This document shows, one piece after another, positions 9,302-18,356 of a stretch of 64,000 bases of DNA. The translations under genes and the position numbers were made by a program. The DNA is from Hydrogenophaga intermedia. GTDB lineage: Bacteria > Pseudomonadota > Gammaproteobacteria > Burkholderiales > Burkholderiaceae_C. Positions within the stretch are counted from its first letter, which is position 1; every line of letters starts with the position of its first letter. The DNA lies in assembly GCF_000723405.1 (NCBI RefSeq), contig NZ_CCAE010000003.1, forward strand, positions 1-64,000. The letters run 5' to 3'. The notes under the pieces were generated by a model. That model was not told the DNA's origin. It worked only from the letters and a program-made list of their open reading frames with translations, and did not search any database.

Positions 9302-9424
9302 CGCGGGCTTCGCAGCGTTTTCTGCTGGCCCCGCGGCGAAGTTCAAACCACCACCTAAGAGGGTTCCACCAGAGAACCACCGACCGTGGAAAAGGGCCGC
9401 CAAACCCTCGCTATCAGGTTCAAC

Positions 9425-9856
9425 ATGACCAAAACGTTCAGCGCCAAACCCGCTGACGTGAAGCACGAGTGGTTTGTGATTGACGCGACCGACAAGGTCC
9501 TCGGACGAGTTGCCAGTGAAGTGGCTCTCCGACTGCGCGGCAAGCACAAGGCCATCTACACGCCTCACGTCGACACGGGTGACTACATCGTCATCATCAA
9601 CGCAGCCAAGCTGCGCGTGACCGGCACCAAGTCCACCGACAAGATGTACTACCGCCACTCGGGCTTCCCGGGCGGTATCTACTCGACCAACTTCCGCGAC
9701 ATGCAGGCCAAGCACCCCGGCCGCGCGCTCGAGAAGGCCGTCAAGGGCATGCTGCCCAAGGGTCCTCTGGGCTACGCCATGATCAAGAAGCTCAAGGTCT
9801 ACGGCGGCGCGGAGCACCCGCACACCGCCCAACAGCCGCAAACGCTGGACATCTAA
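9425..9856 (+). CDS. rplM: 50S ribosomal protein L13
   Basis: L13 is an early-assembly protein of the large ribosomal subunit. The 143-residue protein begins [16 protein letters not shown], the usual betaproteobacterial start. It contains [18 protein letters not shown] and the GMLPKGPLG motif. The frame is open 13 codons further upstream, but 9425 matches the family. rpsI follows 10 bases downstream with a good ribosome-binding site (AAGGAG), the near-universal rplM-rpsI pair. Confidence 0.99.
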   Translation: MTKTFSAKPADVKHEWFVIDATDKVLGRVASEVALRLRGKHKAIYTPHVDTGDYIVIINAAKLRVTGTKSTDKMYYRHSGFPGGIYSTNFRDMQAKHPGRALEKAVKGMLPKGPLGYAMIKKLKVYGGAEHPHTAQQPQTLDI

Positions 9857-9866
9857 GGAGCCCTGA

Positions 9867-10259
9867 ATGATTGGTGAATGGAACAACGGCACCGGCCGTC
9901 GCAAATCCAGCGTCGCCCGCGTGTTCCTCAAGAAGGGCAGCGGCAAGATCACGGTGAACGGCAAGGACATCGCCGCCTACTTTGGCCGCGAGACCTCGAT
10001 CATGATCGCCAAGCAGCCCCTGCTGCTGACCGACAACGCCGAGACCTTCGACGTTCAGGTCAACGTGCACGGTGGCGGCGAGTCGGGCCAGGCCGGCGCA
10101 GTGCGCCACGGCATCACCCGCGCGCTGATCGACTACGACGCGAGCCTCAAGCCCCAGCTGTCGCAAGCCGGCTTCGTCACGCGCGACGCCCGCGAAGTCG
10201 AACGCAAGAAGGTCGGTCTGCGCTCTGCGCGGCGCCGCAAGCAGTTCAGCAAGCGCTGA
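9867..10259 (+). CDS. rpsI: 30S ribosomal protein S9
   Basis: S9 sits in the head of the small subunit, and its C-terminal tail reaches the P-site tRNA. The 130-residue protein has the N-terminal [12 protein letters not shown] and the basic tail ending [17 protein letters not shown], with the invariant final Lys-Arg. It is second in the rplM-rpsI operon and is followed by an intrinsic-type terminator. Confidence 0.99.
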   Translation: MIGEWNNGTGRRKSSVARVFLKKGSGKITVNGKDIAAYFGRETSIMIAKQPLLLTDNAETFDVQVNVHGGGESGQAGAVRHGITRALIDYDASLKPQLSQAGFVTRDAREVERKKVGLRSARRRKQFSKR

Positions 10260-10279
10260 TCGCCTCGCGAACGACCCCC

Positions 10280-10314
10280 AGAAACCGCCTTCAAGTCCGC
10301 TTGGGGCGGTTTCT
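10280..10314 (+). terminator. Stem-loop terminator after rpsI
   Basis: AGAAACCGCC (10280-10289) pairs fully with GGCGGTTTCT (10305-10314) around a 15-base loop. The following sequence is only moderately T-rich (GCTTTC, then GTTTTCTTTT near 10330). It is well placed to end the rplM-rpsI transcript. Confidence 0.75.
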
Positions 10315-10360
10315 GCTTTCTGGGCCTCGTTTTCTTTTGCTTGCAGTTTGAAAGGTTTGC

Positions 10361-11065
10361 ATGCGATTGCGCTTCGGACGTCGACGCTGGAAGGCTGGGG
10401 CCCCGCGTATGTCGGTGCGCAGCGCGCTGCCCTGGCCGCTGCGCTGGCTCGGGGCAGCGGTCATGCTGGGTCTGTGTGGCGCGCTGGCGCTGTGGGCCTT
10501 CGAGTTCGGCAAGGACATCGCGGGCCTGGACCGCAATGCGCGCGAGGAACTCGAGCGTTTGCGCGCCGAGGTGGTCACCTTGCGTGCCGATCTCGCAGCC
10601 CTCAGTTCGGAGGACCACACCGCCCAAAGCCGGCTCACGACCGAGCGCTCGTTGCAGGAGCAACTGCGCATGCAGATCCGCCAGTTGGAGGCGGACAATC
10701 AGGCGCTGCGCAATGACCTCGGCTTCTTCGAGCGGCTCATTCCCGCGGGCGGCGATGCACTCGCCATTCGCGGGCTGCAAGCGGAACGCCTGTCGGCCAC
10801 ACAGTGGCGTTGGCAGGTTCTGATGATCCAGGCGGCGCGCAACGCGCCAGACTTCAAGGGTGCGCTGGAGATCAGTTTCACCGGCACGCTGGCCGGCAAA
10901 CCCTGGTCGGCGAAGCACGCGCCGGCACCCCAGCCGGTGCTCGTCAAAGGCTATCTTCGGCAGGAAGGCGTGGTTGATCTGCCTGCCCAGGCCGTTGTAA
11001 AAACCGTCACCGCCAAGCTGCTCCAGGGCAGTGCGGTGCGGTCCGTTCAGACCTTCGATCCCTGA
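10361..11065 (+). CDS. DUF6776 family membrane protein
   Basis: A 234-residue protein with a basic N-terminus, one transmembrane segment (about 28-49), a coiled coil (about 55-115, rich in Glu, Leu and Arg) and a C-terminal beta-rich domain that ends at the periplasmic side by topology. It fits the uncharacterised DUF6776 family of Burkholderiales, usually found next to a bactofilin gene as here (26-base gap to the next start). The pairing suggests a joint envelope or morphology role; no function is established. An alternative start is Met17 (10409). Confidence 0.7.
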   Translation: MRLRFGRRRWKAGAPRMSVRSALPWPLRWLGAAVMLGLCGALALWAFEFGKDIAGLDRNAREELERLRAEVVTLRADLAALSSEDHTAQSRLTTERSLQEQLRMQIRQLEADNQALRNDLGFFERLIPAGGDALAIRGLQAERLSATQWRWQVLMIQAARNAPDFKGALEISFTGTLAGKPWSAKHAPAPQPVLVKGYLRQEGVVDLPAQAVVKTVTAKLLQGSAVRSVQTFDP

Positions 11066-11091
11066 TCGAGGGTCGTCGACAGGAGATTCGC

Positions 11092-11493
11092 ATGTTCGCC
11101 AGCAAGGCCAAGCAGCCCCCGATCAAGAGCCTGATCGCCCAAGGCACCCGAATCCAGGGGGACCTGCTGTTCGCCGAAGGGCTTCGCATCGACGGCGAGG
11201 TCGTGGGCAACGTGCGGGCGGTGGACGGGGCCAGCCTGCTCATCGTGAGCGAGGTGGCGTCGGTCCAGGGTTCCATCGAGGCGGACCACGTGATCATCAA
11301 CGGCCGCGTCAAGGGCCCGGTGATGGCCCGCAAGCTGCTGGAGCTGCAGCCCAAGGCGGACATCAAGGGCGACGTGTCCTACTGCGCGATCGAGATGCAT
11401 CAGGGCGCTACCGTCGAGGGGCAGTTGCGCCCCATGGCGAGTGACGGCGCTGAGGAAAAGCCCACACTGAAACTGGCGGCAAACGACCGCTGA
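11092..11493 (+). CDS. Bactofilin (polymer-forming cytoskeletal protein)
   Basis: A 133-residue bactofilin: a right-handed beta-helical core (about 15-110, seen as repeated I-x-G-x-L/V turns such as [20 protein letters not shown]) with short polar ends. Bactofilins polymerise without nucleotides and position cell-wall enzymes or chromosome factors. It follows the DUF6776 membrane protein and lies one gene from an M23 peptidase (12011-13414); bactofilins often work with M23 enzymes. That partnership is suggestive only, since the peptidase is on the other strand. Confidence 0.9.
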   Translation: MFASKAKQPPIKSLIAQGTRIQGDLLFAEGLRIDGEVVGNVRAVDGASLLIVSEVASVQGSIEADHVIINGRVKGPVMARKLLELQPKADIKGDVSYCAIEMHQGATVEGQLRPMASDGAEEKPTLKLAANDR

Positions 11494-11569
11494 ACGGCAT
11501 ACCCGAGCGCTGTACCGTACCATTCGTGGTATTGCGGGCTTGCCGCCCGTCCCTACGAGAGGAATCCCC

Positions 11570-11935
11570 ATGAGTGCCGTGGCCGAAAACATCCAGACCG
11601 ACATGCCCGCGCCGCTGGTCTTCACCGACAGCGCCGCCGCCAAGGTGGCCGAACTGGTGGCTGAAGAGGGCAACCCCGATCTGAAGCTGCGCGTCTTCGT
11701 TCAAGGCGGTGGCTGCTCGGGCTTCCAGTACGGCTTTACCTTCGACGAGGTCGTCAATGAGGACGACACGGCAATGAGCAAGAACGGGGTCACCCTGCTG
11801 ATCGACGCCATGAGCTACCAATACCTGGTGGGCGCCGAGATCGACTACAAGGAAGACCTGCAGGGCGCCCAGTTCGTGATCAAGAACCCCAACGCCACCA
11901 CCACCTGCGGTTGCGGGTCGAGCTTCAGTACCTGA
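11570..11935 (+). CDS. erpA: Iron-sulfur cluster insertion protein ErpA
   Basis: An A-type carrier that delivers Fe-S clusters to apo-proteins. The 121-residue protein has the three expected cysteines in [11 protein letters not shown] and TTCGCGSSF. The start at 11570 (MSAVAENIQ) follows a ribosome-binding site (GAGAGGAA); ten in-frame codons further upstream are not conserved in type. About 40 bases before the start is a small inverted repeat, TACCA-TTCG-TGGTA (11518-11531), possibly an operator. A strong terminator follows the gene. Confidence 0.95.
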   Translation: MSAVAENIQTDMPAPLVFTDSAAAKVAELVAEEGNPDLKLRVFVQGGGCSGFQYGFTFDEVVNEDDTAMSKNGVTLLIDAMSYQYLVGAEIDYKEDLQGAQFVIKNPNATTTCGCGSSFST

Positions 11936-11956
11936 GGCCAGATCGCCGGACAAGAC

Positions 11957-11980
11957 AAAGGGAGCCATCGGCTCCCTTTT
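11957..11980 (+). terminator. Intrinsic terminator after erpA (probably bidirectional)
   Basis: AAAGGGAGCC (11957-11966) pairs with GGCTCCCTTT (11970-11979) around the loop ATC and is followed by T-rich sequence. On the minus strand the same stem is followed by TTTGTCTTG, so it may also end the convergent M23 peptidase transcript. Confidence 0.88.
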
Positions 11981-12010
11981 CTATTTGCGGCGGGTGCGAT
12001 GCCCGCCGGC

Positions 12011-13414
12011 TCAGTCGGCGCTGGCCAGCGCCTGCTGCAGGCGTCCGGCGGCGGCGAGTTCCTGCCGCTGAATCTGCGCAACCTGATTGAACGCGCCGCG
12101 CAGATTCTCGGGCAGCTTGATGGCCTCGCTCTGGCGGGCGATCACCAGCGGGTCGCGGTGCACGCCGTTGTCGCGGAGTTCGAAATGCAGGTGCGGGCCG
12201 GTGGACATGCCGGTGGACCCGACGTTGCCGATGAACTCGCCCTGGTTCACGCGCTGGCCGGTGCGCACGCCGATACGGCTGAGGTGCGCGAAGACCGTCG
12301 TCTGGTTGTTGCGGTGGCGCACATAGATGACGTTGCCGTAGCCGCGCTGCACGCCGGCGAATTCGATCACGCCGTCGGCCACGGTGCGCACCGGCGTGCC
12401 GGTGGGGGCGGCATAGTCCACGCCCAGGTGCGCGCGCTGGCGGCCCAGCACTGGATGGAAGCGCATGCCGTAGCCGCTGCTGACGCGCGAGAACTCCAGC
12501 GGCGAGGACAGGAAGTAGCGGCGCTTGCTGTCCCCGTTGAAGGCGTAGTAGCCGCCCTTGACGCCGGGCGCCTCGAACCACACCGCTTCGTGCGGGCGGC
12601 CGTTGTTGACGAACTGGGCCGACAGGATGCGGCCGGTCTTCATCGGCTCACCCTCGGCGCTGAGGATCTCGTAGACGACCTGGAAGCGGTCGCCCTTGCG
12701 CAGGTCACGGCGGAAGTCGATGTCGCTCGCGAACATTTCAGCGAGCTGCACCGCCACGGCGTCGGGGATGCCGGCCGCGTCGGTGGAGGCGAACAGGGAG
12801 CTCTGGATGTCGCCGCTGGCCAGGCGCGAACTGGACTGCAGGGCGCCGGGCTCAAGCCGGGCGTTCAGGCCATTGGCGTCGCGTTCCACCACCAGGCGCA
12901 GGAAACCGCGCTCGCTCTTTGGGTCCGGCCACCGGGCGGTCAGACGCTGCAGCGTCTGTTGCGGGGTGGATTCGGCGTGCACCAGGCGGCTCTGGCGCGA
13001 GGCGAGCAGTTGGCGCGCCACGGGGTTGCGGGCCAGAAAGGCCTGGGCTTCGCTGTCGTTCACGCCCAGGCGCTGCAGCAACGACTGGGGGGTGTCGTCG
13101 GCGCGCGTGGTGTCGCTGCGGTAGAGCGTCCAGGGCTGGGCGCTGGCAAGCACAGGACGGGCTTCGGGCGGCAGGTCGGCGCTGGCGGGAATGGCGGCGT
13201 ACAGGGGGGTGGCGAGCACCGGGAGGGCTTCGACCACCTCACGCACCGGCAGGTCGGCGGCGTCGGGCGCCAGGGGGGCGATGCCGAATGCGGTAACGCC
13301 GGTACCCAGGAGGAGGACGCCGATACCACCCATGATGCGGCGCGGGTGGCGGGAAAGGGATTCAGCGGTCTGTTGGCCCAGTTGGGCCACGGCGTGCAGG
13401 GTCTGGCGTATCAA
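12011..13414 (-). CDS. M23 family metallopeptidase (MepM-like murein endopeptidase)
   Basis: A 467-residue envelope peptidase expected to cut peptidoglycan cross-links. It has an N-terminal transmembrane anchor (about 29-46), an OapA/LysM-like middle region, and a C-terminal M23 domain with zinc ligands in HLGVDYAAP and TGPHLHFEL. The frame opens at TTG 13414, because an in-frame stop lies just upstream; an ATG at 13333 is the next start but would cut into the anchor. It is divergent from tyrS, the usual Burkholderiales order. An anmK gene often adjoins this peptidase in relatives, and there is no room for it here. Confidence 0.9.
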   Translation of the reverse strand: MIRQTLHAVAQLGQQTAESLSRHPRRIMGGIGVLLLGTGVTAFGIAPLAPDAADLPVREVVEALPVLATPLYAAIPASADLPPEARPVLASAQPWTLYRSDTTRADDTPQSLLQRLGVNDSEAQAFLARNPVARQLLASRQSRLVHAESTPQQTLQRLTARWPDPKSERGFLRLVVERDANGLNARLEPGALQSSSRLASGDIQSSLFASTDAAGIPDAVAVQLAEMFASDIDFRRDLRKGDRFQVVYEILSAEGEPMKTGRILSAQFVNNGRPHEAVWFEAPGVKGGYYAFNGDSKRRYFLSSPLEFSRVSSGYGMRFHPVLGRQRAHLGVDYAAPTGTPVRTVADGVIEFAGVQRGYGNVIYVRHRNNQTTVFAHLSRIGVRTGQRVNQGEFIGNVGSTGMSTGPHLHFELRDNGVHRDPLVIARQSEAIKLPENLRGAFNQVAQIQRQELAAAGRLQQALASAD

Positions 13415-13620
13415 GATCGGTCATCCATGAAAGGGCCGGTGAGGGCAGCGGAGCCACACACCGGCATCCAGGGAGTGAGCGGGCAGCGACGCGAGAGTTC
13501 ACGCCACGGGCCGGCTTTACGTTGGTCCGAACGCTTGTGCAAAAAGCACGCCAACTAAAATCCGGCGACAACCGGCAAGTGTAGCGAGCTGGCGACGCGC
13601 TCCCATCGGAACAAACACGT

Positions 13621-14883
13621 ATGAATAACGGCTTATCTATTTCAACCTTGTCGGAAAGTCAGGTCAGCGGCGCTGAGGCCCTGACAGACGGCGTGCGCCA
13701 CGCCTTGGCGGTCACCCGGCGAGGCTGCGAAGAATTGATCCCCGAGGCGGACTGGGCGCAAAAATTGTCACGCTCGGAGCGCACGGGAACACCGCTGCGC
13801 ATCAAGCTGGGGCTGGACCCGACGGCGCCGGACATCCACATCGGCCACACCGTGGTGCTGAACAAGATGCGCCAGCTCCAGGACCTGGGGCATACAGTCA
13901 TTTTTCTTATCGGCGACTTCACCAGCCTGATCGGTGACCCCTCGGGCCGCAACAGCACACGCCCCCCGCTCACGCCTGAGCAGATCAAGGCCAACGCCGA
14001 GACCTACTACAAGCAGGCCAGCCTCGTGCTCGATCCGTTGAAGACCGAGATTCGCTACAACAGCGAATGGAGCCTGCCGCTGGGGTCGATGGGCATGATC
14101 CAGCTCGCGGCCAAGTACACGGTGGCGCGCATGATGGAGCGCAACGACTTCCACCAGCGCTTCACGGCCGGCACGCCGATCAGCGTGCACGAGTTCCTGT
14201 ACCCGCTGATGCAGGGCTACGACTCGGTGGCGCTCAAGAGCGACCTGGAGCTCGGCGGCACCGACCAGAAGTTCAACCTGCTGATGGGCCGCCACCTGCA
14301 GGCCGAGTACGGACAGGAGCCACAGTGCATCCTGACCATGCCGCTGCTGGAAGGCCTGGACGGCGTGGACAAGATGTCCAAGTCGAAGAACAACTACATC
14401 GGCATCACCGAGGACGCCAACAGCATGTTCGCCAAGGTGCTGAGCATCTCCGACACGCTGATGTGGCGCTGGTACACGCTGCTGTCTTTCCAGTCGATGG
14501 AGGCCATCGAGGCGCTGAAGCGCGAAGTGGCCGCCGGGCGCAACCCGAAGGACGCGAAGGTGATGCTGGCCAAGGAGATCACCACGCGCTTCCACAGCGC
14601 GGCGGCGGCCGACGCCGCCGAGCAGGACTTCATCAACCGCTCCAAGGGCGGCGTGCCGGACGAGATCCCCAAGGTGGCGCTGTCGGGCGCGCCGCTGGGC
14701 ATCGCCGCGCTCCTCAAATCGGCGGGCCTGGCGCCGTCGAGCAGCGAGGCCAACCGCCTCATCGACGGCGGCGGGGTGCGCGTGGATGGCGCGGTGGTGA
14801 GCGACAAGGGCCTGAAGCTGGCCGCCGGCACCTACGTGGTGCAGGTCGGCAAGCGCAAGTTCGCGCGCGTGGCGTTGGGCTGA
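13621..14883 (+). CDS. tyrS: Tyrosine--tRNA ligase
   Basis: Class I aminoacyl-tRNA synthetase charging tRNA-Tyr. The 420-residue protein has a HIGH-type motif (DIHIGHTVV), the KMSKSKNN loop and a C-terminal S4 domain (about 355-415: SEANRLIDGGGVRVDG). Overall it fits the second bacterial TyrRS subtype. The first 20 residues are variable, so the exact start is less sure than the rest. The 206-base gap before it, shared with the divergent M23 gene, must hold both promoters. Confidence 0.97.
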   Translation: MNNGLSISTLSESQVSGAEALTDGVRHALAVTRRGCEELIPEADWAQKLSRSERTGTPLRIKLGLDPTAPDIHIGHTVVLNKMRQLQDLGHTVIFLIGDFTSLIGDPSGRNSTRPPLTPEQIKANAETYYKQASLVLDPLKTEIRYNSEWSLPLGSMGMIQLAAKYTVARMMERNDFHQRFTAGTPISVHEFLYPLMQGYDSVALKSDLELGGTDQKFNLLMGRHLQAEYGQEPQCILTMPLLEGLDGVDKMSKSKNNYIGITEDANSMFAKVLSISDTLMWRWYTLLSFQSMEAIEALKREVAAGRNPKDAKVMLAKEITTRFHSAAAADAAEQDFINRSKGGVPDEIPKVALSGAPLGIAALLKSAGLAPSSSEANRLIDGGGVRVDGAVVSDKGLKLAAGTYVVQVGKRKFARVALG

Positions 14884-14898
14884 AACCGAAACGCCGGC

Positions 14899-15585
14899 TC
14901 AGCGGGCCCCAGCTTGCTCCAGCATGGCGACCATGGCGGCGTAGCCGCGCGAGCGGGCCAGCGCCAGGGGCGTGCGACCACTGCGGTCGGCCAACTGCAG
15001 GTTGGCGCCGGCCTCGATCAGGGCCTTGAGCGTGGCCTGGTGCCTCGGCCCGCCGTCGCCGAGCACGATGGACTCGATGACGGCTGTCCAGTGCAGGTTG
15101 TTGACGTGATCCAGCGGTGCGCCGGCCGCGATGAGCTGCTTCACCACGCCCTCATGCCCCAGATGCGCCGCCGCGATCAGCGCGGTGCCGTCGTAGCGGC
15201 TGGTCACCAGCTTCGCGCTCGCGCCGTTGGCGAGCAGGATCCGCAGCGTGGCCTCGTCGTCGGCCACCGAGGCGATGGTGACGGCGTCGTAGCGGCCATG
15301 CTCCAGCGTGGCGTGGTTCGCACCGGCCTTCAACAGGGCCTGTACTGCCTCGCGCTGGCGCGCGAAGGTGGCCACGTGCAGCGGCGTGCGGCCGGCGCCG
15401 TCGGTGGCGTCGATGGCCGCGCCCGATTGCAGCAAGCGGGCGATGGTGGCCACATCGCCGCGCTGCGCCGCGGCGTGCAGGCCCTGGTAGGCCGCGACCT
15501 CGCCGGGCGAAGGCGGCACCTGGGCCCGCGCGGCACCGGCGAACGCGGTGGCCAGCGCCAGCAAGAGCAGCGCGCGGCGTTTCAT
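14899..15585 (-). CDS. Exported ankyrin-repeat protein
   Basis: A 228-residue protein with a cleavable signal peptide (about 1-21, ending ARA) followed by five or six ankyrin repeats, seen as recurring DGAGRTPLHVATFARQ and SGRTPLALARSRGYAAMVAML units. Periplasmic ankyrin proteins such as AnkB of Pseudomonas support catalase function. Here the overlapping upstream gene (four bases) encodes an exported GlcG/HbpS-like protein, so a redox-related role is possible but unproven. The start at 15585 is chosen because the signal peptide begins there. Confidence 0.85.
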   Translation of the reverse strand: MKRRALLLLALATAFAGAARAQVPPSPGEVAAYQGLHAAAQRGDVATIARLLQSGAAIDATDGAGRTPLHVATFARQREAVQALLKAGANHATLEHGRYDAVTIASVADDEATLRILLANGASAKLVTSRYDGTALIAAAHLGHEGVVKQLIAAGAPLDHVNNLHWTAVIESIVLGDGGPRHQATLKALIEAGANLQLADRSGRTPLALARSRGYAAMVAMLEQAGAR

Positions 15586-16091
15586 TGCAAGGCCGCCTTC
15601 ACCTGTTCCAGCGCGGCCATGGCGCACTGCTCGTCAAGGTGGCCGCCGGGCGCGCCGCCCACGCCCACCGCGCCGATCACCTCGTTGCCCGCGCGCACCG
15701 GCACGCCGCCGCCGAGCAGCAGGTAGCCGGGGATGTCCTTCAGGTTGGCGGCGGCGGGGTTCTTCTGCGAGGCCTCCATCATGGCCAGGGTGGTGTTGCG
15801 AGCCGAGGCCGAGGTGTAGGCTTTGAGGCGGCTGGCCTCCAGGGTGTGCGGGCCGGCATTGTCGGCGCGCTGCATGGCGCGCACGTGGCCGGCGCGGTCC
15901 ACCACGGTGGCGGTCACGTTGTAGCCACCGGCGCTGCAGGCGGCCACGGTGGCGGCGGCGATCTGGTTGGCCAGCGCCAGCGAAACGTTGCGTTCGCTGA
16001 GGACAGCGCCGCTGCCCGGAGTCTGTGCCTGGGCGAGGGCGCCGGCGCCGATGAGTGCGAGGGCCAGGGTGGCGCGGATGGGGGTGTTCAT
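15582..16091 (-). CDS. Exported GlcG/HbpS-like heme-binding family protein
   Basis: A 169-residue protein with a signal peptide (about 1-23, cleavage after AQA) and a GlcG/HbpS (DUF336) domain. Landmarks are ATVVDRAGHVRAMQRADNA, the SASARNTTL helix and GGGVPVRAGNEVIGAVGVGG near the C-terminus. HbpS of Streptomyces is an extracellular heme-linked redox sensor partner of the SenS-SenR two-component system; GlcG proteins of glycolate loci are cytoplasmic. The signal peptide and the two-component genes just upstream in the same direction favour the HbpS analogy. Direct heme binding is not shown by sequence alone. Confidence 0.85.
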   Translation of the reverse strand: MNTPIRATLALALIGAGALAQAQTPGSGAVLSERNVSLALANQIAAATVAACSAGGYNVTATVVDRAGHVRAMQRADNAGPHTLEASRLKAYTSASARNTTLAMMEASQKNPAAANLKDIPGYLLLGGGVPVRAGNEVIGAVGVGGAPGGHLDEQCAMAALEQVKAALQ

Positions 16092-16198
16092 GAAGCGGGT
16101 CTCCGTGGGGGCGTTGCGGTTCGATCAACCGTGTCCGCACTGTAGGAATCGCGCCCAGCACGCGCCATTCGCGCGGCTACGCGCGGGACTCCGTAGAA

Positions 16199-16837
16199 CT
16201 ACGCGGTGCCCGGTTCGTTCACCAGCGCGGCGTAGCCGCGCACGAGCTGGGCGAGCGAGTCCGCCCCCAGCTTCTCGAACACGTGGGCGCGGTGCGTTTC
16301 CACGGTTCGCGGCGACAGGTCGAGCGCGCGCGCGATGGCCTTGTTGCTCAGGCCCTCGATGATCCGCGCCAGCACCTCGCGCTCGCGCGGCGAGAGCTGC
16401 TGCAGCCGCTCGCGCGCGGCGCGGTCGGTCTGCGTACGCTGGCGCAGGTGCACGTGCTGGCGCACGGCCTGCTGCAAGGCCTCGATCAGGGCCTCGTCGT
16501 CCACCGGCTTTTCCAGGAACTCGGCCGCCCCGGCCTTGAAGGCGCGGCGGCACATGTCCACCGTGCCGTGGCCGGTGAGCATGATCACCGGCTGGTCCAC
16601 GCTCTCGGCCACCAGGGTGTCGAGCACGCTCAGGCCGCTGATGCCGGGCATGCGCACGTCAAGGACGATGGCGCCGATGCCCTCGCGCTCGAAGCCCGCG
16701 AGGAAGGCGCGCGGGTCGGCCCAGGTCACCACGCGCAGGCCCACGGTGCCGATCAGCAGGGCCAGGCTCTCGCGCACGGCCTCGTCGTCGTCGATAAGGT
16801 GCACGGTGGGGGAGAGGGCGTCGCTGGTGGTGCTCAT
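16199..16837 (-). CDS. FixJ/LuxR-family response regulator
   Basis: A 212-residue two-component response regulator. It has an N-terminal receiver domain with acidic pocket DDDE and phospho-acceptor Asp60 (VLDVRMPG), a conserved Lys in LEKPV, and a C-terminal LuxR-type helix-turn-helix (about 145-212: LSPREREVLARI, SPRTVETHRAHVFEKLGA). It is of the FixJ/TtrR/DctR-like group that activates target promoters. Its start overlaps the histidine kinase stop by four bases, so the two are cognate. Likely targets are the glcG-like and ankyrin genes 107 bases downstream, an inference from position. Confidence 0.93.
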   Translation of the reverse strand: MSTTSDALSPTVHLIDDDEAVRESLALLIGTVGLRVVTWADPRAFLAGFEREGIGAIVLDVRMPGISGLSVLDTLVAESVDQPVIMLTGHGTVDMCRRAFKAGAAEFLEKPVDDEALIEALQQAVRQHVHLRQRTQTDRAARERLQQLSPREREVLARIIEGLSNKAIARALDLSPRTVETHRAHVFEKLGADSLAQLVRGYAALVNEPGTA

Positions 16838-18294
16838 GTGTCGCTGTCACGCGGCAGGTTCAGCGAGAACAGTGCGCCACCGCCGGGCGCGGCACCCGCG
16901 CCGAGCCGCCCGCCCTGCGCCTGCGCGAGCGATTCGCTCAGCGTAAGACCCAGGCCGAGGCCGCCCTCGCGCGTGCTGAAAAAAGGTTCGAACAGGCGCG
17001 GCAGTACTTCGGGTGGCAGGCCCGGGCCGGTGTCGGCCACGTCGAGCACGGCGCGTTCGCCCTCGCGGCGCACGGACAGGCGCAGTTCACGCGGACCATT
17101 GGCCTGGCGGTCCATGGCCTGCAGCGCGTTGGCGATCAGGTTGTGAACGATCTGATCGATCGCGACCGGATCGGCGCGCACCACCACCGGATCGCTCGAG
17201 AGCCAGCGCACGGCCACGCCGCGCCGGTCGATTTCGGGCTGCAGCAGGTGCAGGGCCTCGCGCACGCAGGCGCCGAGGTCGAGCGCCTGGCTCGCCGCCG
17301 CGCCGGCTGGAGGTTCGAGGCCGCGCCGCAGACGCGCCAGCACCTCGGCCGCGCGGCGCGCCTGCGCGCTGGCGCGGCCCATGGCCTCGCGCGCGGTGTC
17401 CAGCGCGGGTGGCTCATCGGCCAGCAGGCGCTGCGCGGCCTGTGTGCTGGCCAGCACGGCGGTCAGTGGCTGGTTCAGCTCGTGTGCCAGGCCAGCCGCG
17501 AACTCGCCCATGGCGTTGAGCCGGCCGAGCTGGCCAAGGCGCAGCAGGGCCTCGGCGCGCTGGCGTGCCTCGCGCAGGCGCAGCGCGTGCGCCAGCAAGG
17601 CCAGGCCGGCCAGCACGGCCAGCACCCACGTGGCCATGCCCAGCCAGGGCAGTTCGCCCCAGCCGACCCAGCGCGTGGCCACCACGTGAAAGGGCTGGCT
17701 TTCGGCGGCCACCACCTTGTCGAAGTCGAAGCGCCAGCCGCGATCGAGCGGGCGGCCCGCCTGTAGTGGGAGCGACTGCCCGTTCCACTGCAAGGCCACG
17801 CGCACCGGGCTGCTCGCGCGGTCCATGGGCCAGTCGGCTTCAGGCACGAGACCATCGAGCGCGATCACCAGCGCGTAGGCACCGTCGCCCGCGCCCAGCA
17901 CCAGTGTGTAGCGGCCGCTGGCCAGATCCCCTTCGGCCATGGCCGCGCGGCCACTGGCGCCACTGGCTCGTGAGGCCGCCTCGGCGCGCGACAGCGCGGC
18001 ATCGGCCCAGGCGCCACCCGGGGCGCGCGCCAGCACGCTCAACAGGCGCGGGTGGATGGCGCTCAAACGCGGCAGCGCCTCGCTGCGTTCGGGCTCAAGC
18101 AGGGCCAGGGTCGAGAGCACCGCGTCGTGCTGCACCACCTGCTGGCTCAGCAGCCGGTGCACGATGCGCGCGTCGGTCTCGAAGGCGGCACGCTGCGCTT
18201 CCAGGCCGCGCTGCGCGATGAGCCACGCCCCCAGCAGCGACAGGACCAGGCCTGCCGCGATCCAGCCCAAGCGGGACGTCCACGCGGATTGCAT
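16834..18294 (-). CDS. Sensor histidine kinase with periplasmic domain
   Basis: A 486-residue membrane kinase: transmembrane segment about 10-27, a periplasmic sensor region of about 190 residues, a second transmembrane segment about 218-237, then HisKA with phospho-accepting His271 (GLAHELNQPLTAV) and an ATPase domain with N-box (IVHNLIANALQAMD) and glycine boxes (DTGPGLP, GGLGLGL). The architecture resembles DctB-like kinases. The start at 18294 places the first membrane helix near the N-terminus. The periplasmic domain could sense the exported HbpS-like partner encoded downstream. Confidence 0.92.
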   Translation of the reverse strand: MQSAWTSRLGWIAAGLVLSLLGAWLIAQRGLEAQRAAFETDARIVHRLLSQQVVQHDAVLSTLALLEPERSEALPRLSAIHPRLLSVLARAPGGAWADAALSRAEAASRASGASGRAAMAEGDLASGRYTLVLGAGDGAYALVIALDGLVPEADWPMDRASSPVRVALQWNGQSLPLQAGRPLDRGWRFDFDKVVAAESQPFHVVATRWVGWGELPWLGMATWVLAVLAGLALLAHALRLREARQRAEALLRLGQLGRLNAMGEFAAGLAHELNQPLTAVLASTQAAQRLLADEPPALDTAREAMGRASAQARRAAEVLARLRRGLEPPAGAAASQALDLGACVREALHLLQPEIDRRGVAVRWLSSDPVVVRADPVAIDQIVHNLIANALQAMDRQANGPRELRLSVRREGERAVLDVADTGPGLPPEVLPRLFEPFFSTREGGLGLGLTLSESLAQAQGGRLGAGAAPGGGALFSLNLPRDSDT

Positions 18295-18343
18295 GGCGGC
18301 GATTCTGCAACGTCTGATGAACCATGGTTCAGCGGCCCTGCGC

Positions 18344-18349
18344 CACAAT
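18344..18349 (+). promoter_or_regulatory. -10-like box of a probable leaderless transcript (CDF gene)
   Basis: CACAAT ends seven bases before the GTG at 18357, which would put the transcription start at or beside the start codon. No clear ribosome-binding site and no strong -35 are visible. Confidence 0.5.
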
Positions 18350-18356
18350 CCCGCGC

